64,000 nucleotides of DNA from Streptococcus hillyeri (GTDB lineage: Bacteria > Bacillota > Bacilli > Lactobacillales > Streptococcaceae): contig NZ_RCVM01000002.1 of NCBI RefSeq assembly GCF_003686955.1, positions 62,001-126,000 on the forward strand. Reading direction: 5' to 3'. Below are positions 1 to 8,349 of the stretch, one piece after another. Positions within the stretch are counted from its first letter, which is position 1. Every line of letters begins with the position of its first letter. Below the pieces are notes generated by a model. The model did not search any database and had not been told where the DNA came from. It saw only the letters and a list, made by a program, of their open reading frames with translations. Position numbers and translations under genes: made by a program.

Positions 1-1064
1 ACGTTTTTCTCAATGGTCAGGACTATGCACCGGTTGCAGAAAGCCTCAAGCAAATTTTTGGTATCCAAGCCTTTAATCCGGTTTATCGCCTTTCTAAAGA
101 CGTCGCTGTTTTGGAAAAAGCGGTGCAGGAAATCATGACTGGTTTGTATAAGGAAGGATTGACTTTTAAGGTAGCAGCGAAGCGTGCGGATCACAGCTTT
201 GAGTTGGATAGTCGTGAACTTAACCATGCGTTGGGAGACGCTGTTTTTCGTGCTCTGCCATCCATCCAAGCCCAAATGAAAAAGCCAGATGTGACACTCA
301 AGGTTGAAATCCGTGACGAAGCAGCTTACATTTCCCACGAAGAAATAAAAGGTGCTGGTGGTTTGCCAGTTGGTACTTCTGGTAAGGGAATGCTGATGTT
401 ATCAGGTGGTATTGACTCTCCTGTGGCTGGCTACCTTGCCCTCAAACGAGGAGTAGATATTGAAGCTGTTCACTTTGCAAGCCCACCTTACACCAGTCCA
501 GGTGCCCTCAAGAAAGCCCATGATTTAACCCGTAAGCTAACGAAATTTGGTGGAAATATCCAATTTATCGAAGTTCCTTTCACTGAAATTCAAGAAGAAA
601 TTAAAGAAAAAGCCCCTGAAGCTTACTTGATGACCTTGACGCGTCGCTTTATGATGCGAATCACAGACCGTATCCGTGAGGAAAGAAATGGCTTGGTGAT
701 TATTAATGGTGAAAGCCTAGGACAAGTTGCCAGTCAAACCTTGGAGAGCATGCAGGCGATTAATGCGGTGACTAACACGCCAATTATTCGACCAGTTGTT
801 ACGATGGACAAATTGGAAATCATTGACATTGCCGAAAAAATTGACACCTTCAATATCTCCATCCAACCGTTTGAGGATTGTTGTACTATTTTTGCCCCAG
901 ACCGTCCAAAAACAAATCCTAAAATAAAAAATGCCGAACAGTATGAACGCCGCATGGATGTCGAAGGGCTGGTTGAAAGAGCTGTTGCAGGAATTATGAT
1001 TACAGAAATCACACCACAAGCCGAAAATGATGACGTTGAAGATTTGATTGAAGATTTGTTGTAA
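1..1064 (+). CDS. thiI: tRNA 4-thiouridine synthase ThiI (5' end outside window)
   Basis: The frame is open from base 3 to the stop, giving about 353 residues. Streptococcal ThiI is about 404 residues, so roughly 50 N-terminal residues lie before the window. The protein transfers sulfur to U8 of tRNA and takes part in thiamine thiazole synthesis. The THUMP region is followed by a PP-loop ATP-pyrophosphatase motif, SGGIDSP, at about bases 402-422. There is no C-terminal rhodanese domain, as is usual in Firmicutes, so sulfur should come from a cysteine desulfurase (nifS/iscS), normally the gene just upstream. A cysteine pair occurs at FEDCCTIF near the C-terminus. The family call is firm; only the start is unseen. 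Confidence 0.95.
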   Translation, partial: VFLNGQDYAPVAESLKQIFGIQAFNPVYRLSKDVAVLEKAVQEIMTGLYKEGLTFKVAAKRADHSFELDSRELNHALGDAVFRALPSIQAQMKKPDVTLKVEIRDEAAYISHEEIKGAGGLPVGTSGKGMLMLSGGIDSPVAGYLALKRGVDIEAVHFASPPYTSPGALKKAHDLTRKLTKFGGNIQFIEVPFTEIQEEIKEKAPEAYLMTLTRRFMMRITDRIREERNGLVIINGESLGQVASQTLESMQAINAVTNTPIIRPVVTMDKLEIIDIAEKIDTFNISIQPFEDCCTIFAPDRPKTNPKIKNAEQYERRMDVEGLVERAVAGIMITEITPQAENDDVEDLIEDLL

Positions 1065-1113
1065 TTTTTATAGAAAAAATGATAAATAAATGTTATAAAT
1101 CGCAACAAATTTC

Positions 1114-1142
1114 TTGAAAAAGATAACTAAGAGTGTTAGAAT
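1114..1142 (+). promoter_or_regulatory. Promoter of rplU-rpmA
   Basis: A -35 box TTGAAA (1114-1119) and a -10 box TAGAAT (1137-1142) are separated by exactly 17 bp. Transcription would start near 1150, just ahead of the L21 leader. Confidence 0.75.
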
Positions 1143-1147
1143 AGTAA

Positions 1148-1245
1148 CGTTGACTAAATGCACATCCTGTGCAACCGCGCGAGTCCCGTTTTAAGTGGTT
1201 TGTCCCACGGTACAAGGCGAGTCTTCACAGAGGGAAACCTCACAT
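1148..1245 (+). ncRNA. Ribosomal protein L21 leader (autoregulatory mRNA leader)
   Basis: This is an untranslated GC-richer stretch between the promoter and rplU. It has the arrangement I associate with the Firmicutes L21 leader: CCTGTGCAACCGCG, then GTCCC...GGGAC-type pairing around 1185-1210, then the GGCGAGTCTTCACAGAGG segment. In this family the RNA is thought to let L21 control its own operon. Boundaries are approximate. A covariance-model search (Rfam L21_leader) would settle it. Confidence 0.7.
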
Positions 1246-1268
1246 TAAAAATTTATAGGAGGTGCATC

Positions 1269-1583
1269 ATGAGCACATACGCAATCATCAAAACTGGTGG
1301 TAAACAAGTTAAAGTTGAAGTAGGTCAAGCTATCTACGTTGAAAAAATCGACGCTGAAGCAGGCGCAGAAGTAACTTTTAACGAAGTTGTTCTTGTAGGC
1401 GGAGAAACTACTAAAGTTGGTACTCCAGTCGTTGAAGGTGCAACAGTTGTTGGTACTATCGAAAAACAAGGTAAACAAAAGAAAGTTGTTACTTTCAAAT
1501 ACAAACCTAAAAAAGGTAGCCACCGTAAACAAGGTCACCGTCAACCTTACACAAAAGTTGTTATCAGCGCTATCAACGCGTAA
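1269..1583 (+). CDS. rplU: 50S ribosomal protein L21
   Basis: A 104-residue protein, the usual length for L21, binding 23S rRNA in the large subunit. It begins [13 protein letters not shown] and contains the conserved basic C-terminal half ([20 protein letters not shown]). The ATG at 1269 sits behind AGGAGGTG; an open frame extends upstream into the leader but is not coding. It is followed after 34 nt by rpmA. The gene for the L27-processing protease Prp, usually found between rplU and rpmA in Firmicutes, is absent here. Confidence 0.97.
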   Translation: MSTYAIIKTGGKQVKVEVGQAIYVEKIDAEAGAEVTFNEVVLVGGETTKVGTPVVEGATVVGTIEKQGKQKKVVTFKYKPKKGSHRKQGHRQPYTKVVISAINA

Positions 1584-1617
1584 TCTGGCAACTGATTTAT
1601 AGGAAAGGACAAATATT

Positions 1618-1908
1618 ATGTTGAAAAATCTTGAAAACTTGCAACTTTTCGCCCACAAAAAAGGTGGAGGTTCTACATCAAATGGTCGTGACTCACAAGC
1701 AAAACGTCTTGGTGCTAAAGCAGCTGATGGACAAACTGTAACTGGTGGTTCAATCCTTTACCGTCAACGCGGAACTCACATCTACCCAGGTGTGAACGTA
1801 GGACGTGGTGGAGATGACACACTTTTTGCAAAAGTTGAAGGTGTTGTACGCTTCGAACGTAAAGGTCGCGATAAAAAACAAGTTTCTGTTTACCCAATTG
1901 CGAAATAA
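1618..1908 (+). CDS. rpmA: 50S ribosomal protein L27 (with cleavable N-terminal extension)
   Basis: A 96-residue protein. The N-terminus reads [18 protein letters not shown]. The mature protein of most bacteria would begin near AHKKGGG, and the leading residues match the Firmicutes extension removed by the cysteine protease Prp just after the (L/F)F pair. The conserved core [12 protein letters not shown] and [11 protein letters not shown] follow. L27 reaches the peptidyl-transferase centre, and in the Firmicutes that have been studied cleavage is essential. Same operon as rplU. Confidence 0.97.
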   Translation: MLKNLENLQLFAHKKGGGSTSNGRDSQAKRLGAKAADGQTVTGGSILYRQRGTHIYPGVNVGRGGDDTLFAKVEGVVRFERKGRDKKQVSVYPIAK

Positions 1909-1928
1909 TTTAGTTTAACTAACAGAAA

Positions 1929-1963
1929 AAGTAGGATTTCCCAAATGGGAGGTCCTATTTTTC
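1929..1963 (+). terminator. Rho-independent terminator after rpmA
   Basis: The hairpin arms GTAGGAtttCCC and GGGaggTCCTAT are followed by TTTTTC. Confidence 0.75.
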
Positions 1964-2603
1964 TTGAAAAAAATTTGATATACTACGTACATCAAGTATT
2001 GACCAAATGCTCAATACTCATACTGAAAGAAATAAACACGATTAGATAATAGGACTCTAATACTCATCCAAAATCAAAATTAGCATTTTATAATCTCGAA
2101 TGTCATTGATAAATCACCGAACGAAGTGAGGCTAACATGTTTCTTTCGCTATAGTGGTATTCTTATTAGTGAAACTGTCTGGTGGACAGTTTCAGCCTGA
2201 GGTTAGAAATCAAAAAGCGAGGGTAATTGGCTTGATAAGAACGGATTTTTGGGAGAACTACAGAAATTGAAAGTCAATTTCGTAGTAGTTCTCCCGCAAG
2301 GATGTTTAGGGGGGGCGCTGTCTAGTAGTCGACAAGTACAGCCAATCATCCACTGCGAAAAACAGGCTCAAAAAATAGCAATGAAACTCTCTAAGAGGTT
2401 TTGTTACTGACTTTGTCAGCTTCATTTCCCACCTCAAAAGGTTCCCCAAATCTTATCGACTGTGACGAACTCTGTTCGTCTTATTTCCCACCTCCAAAGG
2501 TCTCCCAGACCTTTGGAGCGTCCGCACTTTTAAGAAAGAAACAAAAAAGGAATTTTTGAATTTGGTTAAGTATTAATTCTAAGTATCTACACAAGGAGAA
2601 ATC
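1964..2603. other. Gene-free stretch holding a palindrome and repeat copy A1
   Basis: No coding frame of credible composition is present. Bases 1995-2018 form a 24 bp interrupted palindrome (AGTATTGA, 8 nt, TCAATACT). Bases 2061-2572 are repeat element A1, which ends about 30 bp before the GNAT start codon at 2604. The palindrome could be an operator or a transcript hairpin, but no gene obviously uses it. Confidence 0.6.
2061..2572 (+). repeat. Long structured repeat, family A, copy 1 (MITE-like)
   Basis: A 512 bp non-coding element, near-identical to the copy at 5836-6346. Its ends are imperfect inverted repeats. The left end reads TACTCATCCAAAATCAAAAT; the right end, reverse-complemented, has TACTTA...AAAATTCAAA-type sequence that matches the other copies. 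Inside are successive hairpins: GAAACTGTCtggtGGACAGTTTC, a ~20 bp stem GGGAGAACTACaGAAATTG with its complement, CTGACtttGTCAG, GACGAACtctGTTCGTC, and CTCCAAAGGTCTcccAGACCTTTGGAG. The flanking bases are consistent with insertion at TA. Confidence 0.85.
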
Positions 2604-3458
2604 ATGAAAATTATTGTAACGAATCAGTTATCAAAACAGCAGGAGCAAGAAGTGCGCCAATTAATTGCTGAAATTAGGGACTATGATAACTTTACACGCG
2701 AGCCATATCTTTCAAATATGCTCAATTTTGATCAAGACATGCCCGCCTTCTTTTTAGTTTATGAAAAAAATGAGCTTCGTGGTTTTTTGACCGTGTATGC
2801 AGACGACCCTAATGAAGTGGACTTATTTATTTGGGTAGCACCAGCGTATCGTCGTCAGGGACTTGCGCGCCAGCTTTTTGAAAATTATAAGGAGTCAACA
2901 AGAGATTACGGCCTTGGAAAACCAAGTTTTAATATTGAGCGTCATTTTTTGACTAATAATCCTTGGTTGCTATCTGCTTGGCAGGTCAATGAGACTAATG
3001 AAAGTGAATTTTGGATGAGCCGCGGTTGTGATAAAGTAGCGCTAGAGGAAAGGTCTGATATTAGGGTGTGTCAGGCTGACTTACAACATCTGGAAGCGAT
3101 CGCAAAGTTTCAATCTGAAACCTTTGAAGAAGACTTGGAGTTGTGTCGTCAGTATGCGCGTGAGGCGATTGAGGATGAAACGAGTCTTCTTTATGTTGTT
3201 TTGCGAGCTGAAGAGGTTATCGCCTCTTGTACGGTTGATTTATCATCAGGCGATCAACTTTTATATGGATTGGCTGTTAAAAATGCTGAGCAAGGCAAAG
3301 GTATTGGGACTTACATGACTAAGTATATTCTTAATGATCGTATTGAGAATGATAGTCGTCCTTTTCAAATTGCAGTGGAGGCTGACAATGTTGTTGCTAA
3401 ACGTTTGTATGAAAAACTTGGCTTTGTTATTGCCTCAGAAATTACTTATCTTAGATAA
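2604..3458 (+). CDS. Tandem-domain GNAT N-acetyltransferase
   Basis: A 284-residue protein with two GNAT halves. The first has an acetyl-CoA loop near residues 88-95 (YRRQGLARQL). The second has NAEQGKGIGTYMTKYI at about 232-247 and ends with the typical YEKLGFV. The acceptor substrate cannot be read from sequence. The ATG at 2604 lies behind AAGGAG. The gene stands alone between repeat A1 and a strong terminator. Substrate-level function is unknown; two-domain streptococcal members like this are usually annotated only as acetyltransferases. Confidence 0.85.
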   Translation: MKIIVTNQLSKQQEQEVRQLIAEIRDYDNFTREPYLSNMLNFDQDMPAFFLVYEKNELRGFLTVYADDPNEVDLFIWVAPAYRRQGLARQLFENYKESTRDYGLGKPSFNIERHFLTNNPWLLSAWQVNETNESEFWMSRGCDKVALEERSDIRVCQADLQHLEAIAKFQSETFEEDLELCRQYAREAIEDETSLLYVVLRAEEVIASCTVDLSSGDQLLYGLAVKNAEQGKGIGTYMTKYILNDRIENDSRPFQIAVEADNVVAKRLYEKLGFVIASEITYLR

Positions 3459-3462
3459 ACTA

Positions 3463-3488
3463 AGCCTGCATTGTGCAGGTTTTTTTTT
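3463..3488 (+). terminator. Terminator after the GNAT gene
   Basis: Stem CCTGCA-ttg-TGCAGG followed by nine T residues. It ends only about 12 bp before the -10 box of the next gene, so it occupies the place of that promoter's -35 region. Confidence 0.9.
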
Positions 3489-3496
3489 GTAAAATT

Positions 3497-3505
3497 TGCT
3501 ATAAT
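3497..3505 (+). promoter_or_regulatory. Extended -10 promoter of the lysR-lspA-rluD operon
   Basis: TG-c-TATAAT (TATAAT at 3500-3505), with no good -35 because the preceding terminator lies there. The start codon is at 3513, only 7 nt after the -10 box, so the transcript is predicted to be leaderless. Confidence 0.65.
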
Positions 3506-3512
3506 AGTTCTC

Positions 3513-4427
3513 ATGAATATTCAACAATTACGATACGTTGTGGCGATTGCAAGCACGGGGACTTTTCGTGAGGCAGCGACCACACTTTATGTTAGTCAGC
3601 CTAGTTTGTCAGTTGCTGTCAAAGACCTTGAGGAAGAGCTTGGTTTTAAAATTTTCAAGAGAACCACTTCGGGTGCTGTTTTGACGACACGTGGGACGAT
3701 TTTCTTTGAAAAAGCACAGCGCTTGGTGGCGAATTTTGATTCCTTTGAAAATCAGTACACCTATAATAAATCTGGTCAAAAAGAGTTTTCGATTTCGAGT
3801 CAGCATTATGATTTTTTGCCTCCTGTGATTACCAAGTTTTCAGAGGCTTATCCAGAATATGCCCACTTTAGGATTTTTGAATCAACGACGGTTCAGATTT
3901 TGGATGAGGTGGTAGAAGGGCATAGCGAGCTTGGGATTATCTACCTCAATGAGCAGAACCGCGATGGCATTTTACGTAAAATGGAAAAGCAGGGCTTAGA
4001 ATATGTGGAGCTCAGCCATTTTCAAACGCACATTTACCTACGAAAAAAACATCCGTTGGCGGTTAAATCGAGTCTAACGATGGACGATTTAGCGGGTTTT
4101 CCGTCTGTTCTCTTTACACAGGAGAAGGATGAGTACCTTTACTATTCTGAAAATTTAGTTGACCGAAGCGATTCGACTACTGTTTTTAAAGTGACCGACC
4201 GCGCTACTTTGAATGGTATTTTAGAACGTACGGATGCTTATGCCACAGGTTCTGGTTTTCTTGATAGTGCCAGTGTTAATGGGATTACTGTTATCCCATT
4301 AGAAGGGGCTACAGATAATCAGATGGTTTACGTCAAGCGTGCAGAAATGGATTTATCAGCATGTGCAGAGAAATTTGTCTCTGTCATGAAAGCCTACTTT
4401 AATGATTTAGAGGAGGACAAGTCATGA
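3513..4427 (+). CDS. LysR-family transcriptional regulator
   Basis: A 304-residue protein from ATG 3513 ([17 protein letters not shown]); an upstream in-frame GTG would fall inside the terminator. The N-terminal winged helix-turn-helix (residues 1-60) holds the family signature [26 protein letters not shown]. Residues from about 90 form the periplasmic-binding-like effector domain. The effector is not evident. Relatives in streptococci include methionine- and iron-related CpsY/MtaR-type proteins, but I see no basis for choosing one. The gene overlaps lspA by 4 nt (ATGA), so it is probably cotranscribed with lspA and rluD. No Shine-Dalgarno is visible. Confidence 0.9.
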   Translation: MNIQQLRYVVAIASTGTFREAATTLYVSQPSLSVAVKDLEEELGFKIFKRTTSGAVLTTRGTIFFEKAQRLVANFDSFENQYTYNKSGQKEFSISSQHYDFLPPVITKFSEAYPEYAHFRIFESTTVQILDEVVEGHSELGIIYLNEQNRDGILRKMEKQGLEYVELSHFQTHIYLRKKHPLAVKSSLTMDDLAGFPSVLFTQEKDEYLYYSENLVDRSDSTTVFKVTDRATLNGILERTDAYATGSGFLDSASVNGITVIPLEGATDNQMVYVKRAEMDLSACAEKFVSVMKAYFNDLEEDKS

Positions 4428-4882
4428 GAAAATATGTGATTCCAACAATGATTGCTATGTTGATTGCTCTGGATCAGTTGAGTAAATTTTGGATTGTGGA
4501 ACATATTGCGTTAGAAGAGGTTCAGTCTTTTTTACCTCCGATTTTTAGCTTGACCTACGTCAGAAATTATGGCGCAGCTTTTTCCATGTTGCAAAATCAG
4601 CAATGGTTCTTTGCTCTCGTCACAGTTGTTGTGATTGGTGCAGCTATTTATTATCTGATTAAAAATATTAAGGGAAATTGGTTGCTGTTGCTTGGTTTGA
4701 TCCTTGTGATTTCAGGGGGACTAGGTAATTTTATTGACCGTGTACGACTAGGCTATGTGGTCGATATGGTACATTTGGATTTTGTGGATTTTGCGATTTT
4801 CAACGTGGCGGACTCTTACCTAACGGTCGGAGTAGCTGTGTTGGCATTAGCATTGTGGAAAGATGAGGAAGCATGGAAGTAG
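4424..4882 (+). CDS. lspA: Lipoprotein signal peptidase (signal peptidase II)
   Basis: A 152-residue integral membrane aspartic protease that cleaves prolipoproteins ahead of the lipidated cysteine. Four hydrophobic helices are visible (about 5-22, 60-77, 86-100, 131-146). The two catalytic aspartates are in GNFIDR (D105) and FNVADS (D130). The start overlaps the lysR stop (ATGA) and the end overlaps rluD by 10 nt, indicating translational coupling. In this window its substrates would include PstS. Confidence 0.97.
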   Translation: MRKYVIPTMIAMLIALDQLSKFWIVEHIALEEVQSFLPPIFSLTYVRNYGAAFSMLQNQQWFFALVTVVVIGAAIYYLIKNIKGNWLLLLGLILVISGGLGNFIDRVRLGYVVDMVHLDFVDFAIFNVADSYLTVGVAVLALALWKDEEAWK

Positions 4883-5763
4883 TTGTAAAAGAAGGTGGTC
4901 ATCGTCTTGATAAGACAGTGGCAGAGTTGACGGAATTGTCACGCGCTCAAGCTAACGAAGGCATTAAGGCTGGGACGATTTTGGTCAATGGCAAAGCTGT
5001 CAAGGCAAAATATGCTGTCAAAGCAGGTGATATCATCACTTATGAAGTACCAGAAGAAGAAATTTTAGAGTACGTGGCAGAAGATATTCCTTTAGATATT
5101 GTTTATGAGGATGAGGATGTTGCTGTGGTTAATAAACCACAAGGCATGGTCGTTCACCCATCTGCAGGTCACACAAGAGGAACTTTAGTCAATGCCCTTA
5201 TGTACCATATCAAAGATTTATCGTCTATCAATGGTGTGGTTCGTCCAGGAATTGTGCACCGCATTGACAAAGATACCTCTGGCTTGTTAATGGTTGCTAA
5301 AAACGATGTCGCTCACAATGCCCTAGCAGAGGAATTAAAAGCTCAAAAGTCACTTCGTAAATACCTTGCTATTGTGCATGGCAATTTACCTAATGACCGT
5401 GGTATGATTGAGGCGCCGATTGGCCGTTCTGAAAAAGACCGTAAAAAACAAGCCGTTACTGCTAAAGGAAAACCAGCAGTGACACGTTTCCAAGTCTTGG
5501 AACGTTTTGGGGATTACACGCTAGTAGAATTGACGCTAGAAACAGGTCGCACCCATCAAATTCGTGTTCACATGGCCTATATTGGACACCCTGTTGCTGG
5601 TGATGAAGCCTATGGACCACGTAAAACCCTTAAAGGTCACGGTCAGTTCTTACACGCCCAAACCCTTGGATTTACCCATCCAAGAACAGGAGAATTGGTG
5701 CAATTCACCGCACCTGTACCTGCCATTTTCCAAGAAACCTTGGAGCAGTTAAGAAAAGGATAG
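4873..5763 (+). CDS. RluD/YlyB-type pseudouridine synthase
   Basis: A 296-residue protein with an N-terminal S4 RNA-binding domain (about 10-60) and a RluA-family catalytic domain. The catalytic aspartate is D132 in [14 protein letters not shown], and [18 protein letters not shown] is the second family motif. It converts uridine to pseudouridine in rRNA, by analogy 23S helix 69. The exact target positions are inferred from the family. Adjacency to lspA is widespread in Firmicutes. No clear terminator follows; repeat A2 begins about 70 bp downstream. Confidence 0.92.
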   Translation: MEVVVKEGGHRLDKTVAELTELSRAQANEGIKAGTILVNGKAVKAKYAVKAGDIITYEVPEEEILEYVAEDIPLDIVYEDEDVAVVNKPQGMVVHPSAGHTRGTLVNALMYHIKDLSSINGVVRPGIVHRIDKDTSGLLMVAKNDVAHNALAEELKAQKSLRKYLAIVHGNLPNDRGMIEAPIGRSEKDRKKQAVTAKGKPAVTRFQVLERFGDYTLVELTLETGRTHQIRVHMAYIGHPVAGDEAYGPRKTLKGHGQFLHAQTLGFTHPRTGELVQFTAPVPAIFQETLEQLRKG

Positions 5764-6375
5764 CGAAAGCTTGTCGGCAAATGCCGATGAGTTTTTGTTT
5801 GGGCTGATTGGTTTATCTATCAAGAATACTGATTATACTCCTCCAAAATCAAAACTAGCAGTTTAGAACCTCTAATATCGTTAATAGGCCACCGAACGAA
5901 GTGAGGCTAAAATGTTTCTTTCGCTATAGTGGTATTATTATTAGTGAAACTGTCCAGTGGACAGTTTAGCCCAAGCTTAGAAATCAAAAAGCGAGGGTAA
6001 TTTGCTTGATAAGAACGGATTTTTGGGAGAACTACAGAAATTGAGAATCAATTTCGTAGTAGTTCCCCCGCAAGGATGATTAGGTTGGACGCTGTCGAGC
6101 CGTCGACAAGTTCAGCCAATCATCTACTGCGAAAAACAGGCTCAAATCTAGCAATGAAACTCCGTAGGAGGTTTTGACGCTGAATTCTTCAGCTTCATTT
6201 CCCACCTCAAAAGGTTTCCCAAACCTTATCGACTGTGACGAACTCTGTTCGTCTTATTTCCCACCTCCAAAGCTCTCCCAGACCTTTGGAGCGTCCGCAC
6301 TTTTAAGAAAGGAACAAAAAAAGTAAATTTTGAGTTTTGTTAAGTATAAAATTCAGAATGAAATTGTTTTTTTAC
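5764..6375. other. Gene-free stretch before the pyr operon
   Basis: It contains GCTTGTCGGCAAATGCCGATGAGTTTTTG (a possible weak terminator, GGCAaaTGCC, at about 5775-5800) and repeat copy A2 at 5836-6346. No coding frame is supported. The pyr promoter starts at 6376, 30 bp past the end of the repeat. Confidence 0.6.
5836..6346 (+). repeat. Long structured repeat, family A, copy 2 (MITE-like)
   Basis: 511 bp, aligning along its whole length with copy A1 by eye. The left end is TACTCCTCCAAAATCAAAAC and the right end is TTTTGTTAAGTA. The hairpin GAAACTGTCCagtGGACAGTTT, the long stem around 6031-6070 and the GACGAAC/GTTCGTC stem are all kept. One hairpin differs from copy A1 on both arms (GCTGAAttcTTCAGC here), which keeps the pairing. 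It sits directly upstream of the pyr promoter. Confidence 0.85.
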
Positions 6376-6404
6376 TTGCTATTGTTCAGTTTTTTGTCTA
6401 TAAT
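6376..6404 (+). promoter_or_regulatory. Promoter of pyrR-pyrB-carA-carB
   Basis: -35 TTGCTA (6376-6381), 17 bp spacer, -10 TATAAT (6399-6404). It starts the 160 nt leader that carries the PyrR attenuator. Confidence 0.75.
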
Positions 6405-6420
6405 AGGGATAATTAAAAAT

Positions 6421-6533
6421 CCTTTAACATCGTCCCGTGAGGCGATTAAGGAGAGCTTAAAAAAACAGGCAATAGCGGTGGGTTAATTGTCTCTATTTTT
6501 CAGTGTCTCCTTGGAAACAAGGGGATTTTTTGT
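6421..6533 (+). promoter_or_regulatory. PyrR attenuator in the pyrR leader
   Basis: A PyrR-binding hairpin, ATCGTCCCGTGAGGCGAT (about 6429-6446), shows the conserved loop of the PyrR anti-antiterminator. Downstream a terminator, TCTCCTTGgaaaCAAGGGGA followed by TTTTTTG, spans about 6505-6531. In the Bacillus model, UMP-bound PyrR stabilises the first hairpin, which allows the terminator to form and shuts off the operon. The intermediate antiterminator was not folded here. Confidence 0.85.
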
Positions 6534-6567
6534 ATCATTAGCGCTTCATTTATCAGGAGGGATTATT

Positions 6568-7089
6568 ATGAAGAGTAAAGAAATCATCGATGATGTGACG
6601 ATGAAACGTGCCATCACGCGCATTACTTATGAAATTATTGAACGCAATAAGAACCTAGATAATATTGTCTTAGCTGGTATCAAAACACGTGGTGTTTTTA
6701 TAGCCAAACGTATTCAAGAGCGTCTATCTCAACTTGAAAATTTAGATGTTCCATTAGGAGAGCTTGATATCAAGCCTTTCCGTGATGACATCAAGGTTGA
6801 AGAAGATACCACTGTCATGTCGGTTGATATCACGGATAAAGATGTTATCTTGGTTGATGATGTGCTCTATACAGGGCGTACCATCCGCGCGGCCATTGAC
6901 AATCTTGTTAGTCTCGGTCGTCCTGCGCGTGTGAGTTTAGCGGTCTTGGTTGACCGTGGGCACCGTGAATTGCCAATTCGTGCCGACTATGTTGGGAAAA
7001 ATATTCCGACCAGCAGTAGTGAAGAAGTCATTGTTGAAGTGGTCGAAGTGGATGGCAAAGACCGTGTCACTTTAGTTGAGGAGGCATAA
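6568..7089 (+). CDS. pyrR: PyrR, bifunctional pyr operon attenuator / uracil phosphoribosyltransferase
   Basis: A 173-residue protein. ATG 6568 follows AGGAGGG; the upstream in-frame TTG lies inside the leader. The PRPP-binding motif [19 protein letters not shown] is at about residues 93-111. It binds pyr mRNA hairpins when UMP is high and also makes UMP from uracil weakly. Four candidate binding hairpins lie in this cluster (6429, 8057, 8251, 9542). pyrB follows after 2 nt. The uracil permease gene often found between pyrR and pyrB is absent here. Confidence 0.96.
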   Translation: MKSKEIIDDVTMKRAITRITYEIIERNKNLDNIVLAGIKTRGVFIAKRIQERLSQLENLDVPLGELDIKPFRDDIKVEEDTTVMSVDITDKDVILVDDVLYTGRTIRAAIDNLVSLGRPARVSLAVLVDRGHRELPIRADYVGKNIPTSSSEEVIVEVVEVDGKDRVTLVEEA

Positions 7090-7091
7090 GC

Positions 7092-8024
7092 ATGCCCATT
7101 GTAGATGATAAGGTAGTGCTAAAACATTTAGTGTCGATGGAGCACTTAAGTGCAGAAGAGGTTCTAGGTTTAATTTCTCGAGGGATTTCTTTAAAAAATG
7201 GCAGAGCTTCACATGCATTGGAGCATCAGGTATTTGTTTCGAATCTCTTTTTTGAAAATTCGACGCGCACCCATAAATCATTCGAAGTCGCAGAGAAAAA
7301 ACTGGGACTTGATGTGATTGATTTCCATGCTGAAACAAGCTCCGTTAATAAAGGGGAGACCCTCTACGATACAGTGCTGACATTAGATGCTCTAGGTGTT
7401 GACATTTGTGTGATTAGGCATTCAGAGGTTGATTACTACAAACAGCTCATTGGGAGTGCTACGATTTCAGCTTCCATTGTTAATGGTGGTGATGGATCTG
7501 GTCAGCACCCAAGTCAAAGTTTACTTGACTTAATGACGATTTATGAAGAATTTGGTCGTTTTGAAGGCCTAAAAATTTGCATCGCGGGAGATATTACGCA
7601 TTCTCGTGTGGCAAAGTCAAACATGCAAATTTTAAAACGCTTGGGAGCGCAGCTTTATTTTGCAGGACCTGTTGAATGGTACTCAGAAGAGTTTGACAGC
7701 TACGGTCAGTACATTGCTATTGATGATGTCATTGAAGAACTTGATGTGATGATGTTGTTGCGAGTGCAGCATGAGCGTCATGATGGTGATGGGACCTTTT
7801 CAAAAGAAACATATCATCGTCAATTCGGTTTGGATCAAGAGCGTTATCAACGTCTTAAAAGCTCTGCTATTATCATGCACCCAGCCCCAGTAAACCGTGA
7901 TGTGGAGATCGCTGATAGTCTGGTCGAAGCTGAAAAATCACGGATTGTGAAGCAAATGACTAACGGTGTCTTTGTGAGAATGGCGATTTTAGAAGCGATT
8001 ATGAGAGGGCGGAAAGAACAATAG
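7092..8024 (+). CDS. pyrB: Aspartate carbamoyltransferase catalytic subunit
   Basis: A 310-residue protein that condenses carbamoyl phosphate and aspartate, the committed step of UMP synthesis. The carbamoyl-phosphate motif [12 protein letters not shown] lies around residues 54-65, and [11 protein letters not shown] near 262-272 is the family C-terminal motif. No pyrI regulatory subunit is present, as usual in Firmicutes. It immediately follows pyrR, with carA and carB downstream supplying carbamoyl phosphate. Confidence 0.97.
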   Translation: MPIVDDKVVLKHLVSMEHLSAEEVLGLISRGISLKNGRASHALEHQVFVSNLFFENSTRTHKSFEVAEKKLGLDVIDFHAETSSVNKGETLYDTVLTLDALGVDICVIRHSEVDYYKQLIGSATISASIVNGGDGSGQHPSQSLLDLMTIYEEFGRFEGLKICIAGDITHSRVAKSNMQILKRLGAQLYFAGPVEWYSEEFDSYGQYIAIDDVIEELDVMMLLRVQHERHDGDGTFSKETYHRQFGLDQERYQRLKSSAIIMHPAPVNRDVEIADSLVEAEKSRIVKQMTNGVFVRMAILEAIMRGRKEQ

Positions 8025-8349
8025 CAAGGTTCTCGGTTAGTTTTTAGATATTTAATGTTGTCCTGTGAGGCGACAAATAGAAAGACCTACCACTTTCCAA
8101 GGGCTACTAAAGTAGCTCCTTGTCAAACGCCAATCACTATGGTGACTTGGCTATGTCAGGCACTAGCTCGAAAACAACTGAACGATCGCAGTTGTTTTCT
8201 CACATCGGAGTGACTCATTCACGCTATTTAGACAGAAGTATTTATTTAATGCTGTCCAGAGAGACAGCAAATAGAAAGGAGAAGCTTGTTAGCGATGCTA
8301 GCGGGCGGGGATTAAGCTGAGTAACATTAGCATCCCTTAAAGTAAAACA
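8025..8349 (+). promoter_or_regulatory. pyrB-carA intergenic leader with two PyrR-type hairpins
   Basis: This 325 nt gap contains two candidate PyrR-binding loops: TTGTCCTGTGAGGCGACAA (8057-8075) and GCTGTCCAGAGAGACAGC (8251-8268). Between them are two strong hairpins without proper U tracts: AAGGgCTACTaaAGTAGctCCTT (about 8098-8123) and GAAAACAACTG...AGTTGTTTTC (8170-8199). After the second loop come AAAGGAG (8275-8281) and a further hairpin GATGCTA...TAGCATC (8294-8334). The segment around 8185-8210 resembles the carA-carB gap (AGTTGTTTTCT..n..TCGGAG), as though the module were duplicated. A 66-codon frame here overlaps these structures and has no supported homology. Confidence 0.7.

Noticed and set aside
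8120..8320. 66-codon open frame in the pyrB-carA gap
   Set aside because: It spans the regulatory hairpins, has no Shine-Dalgarno and no recognisable family.
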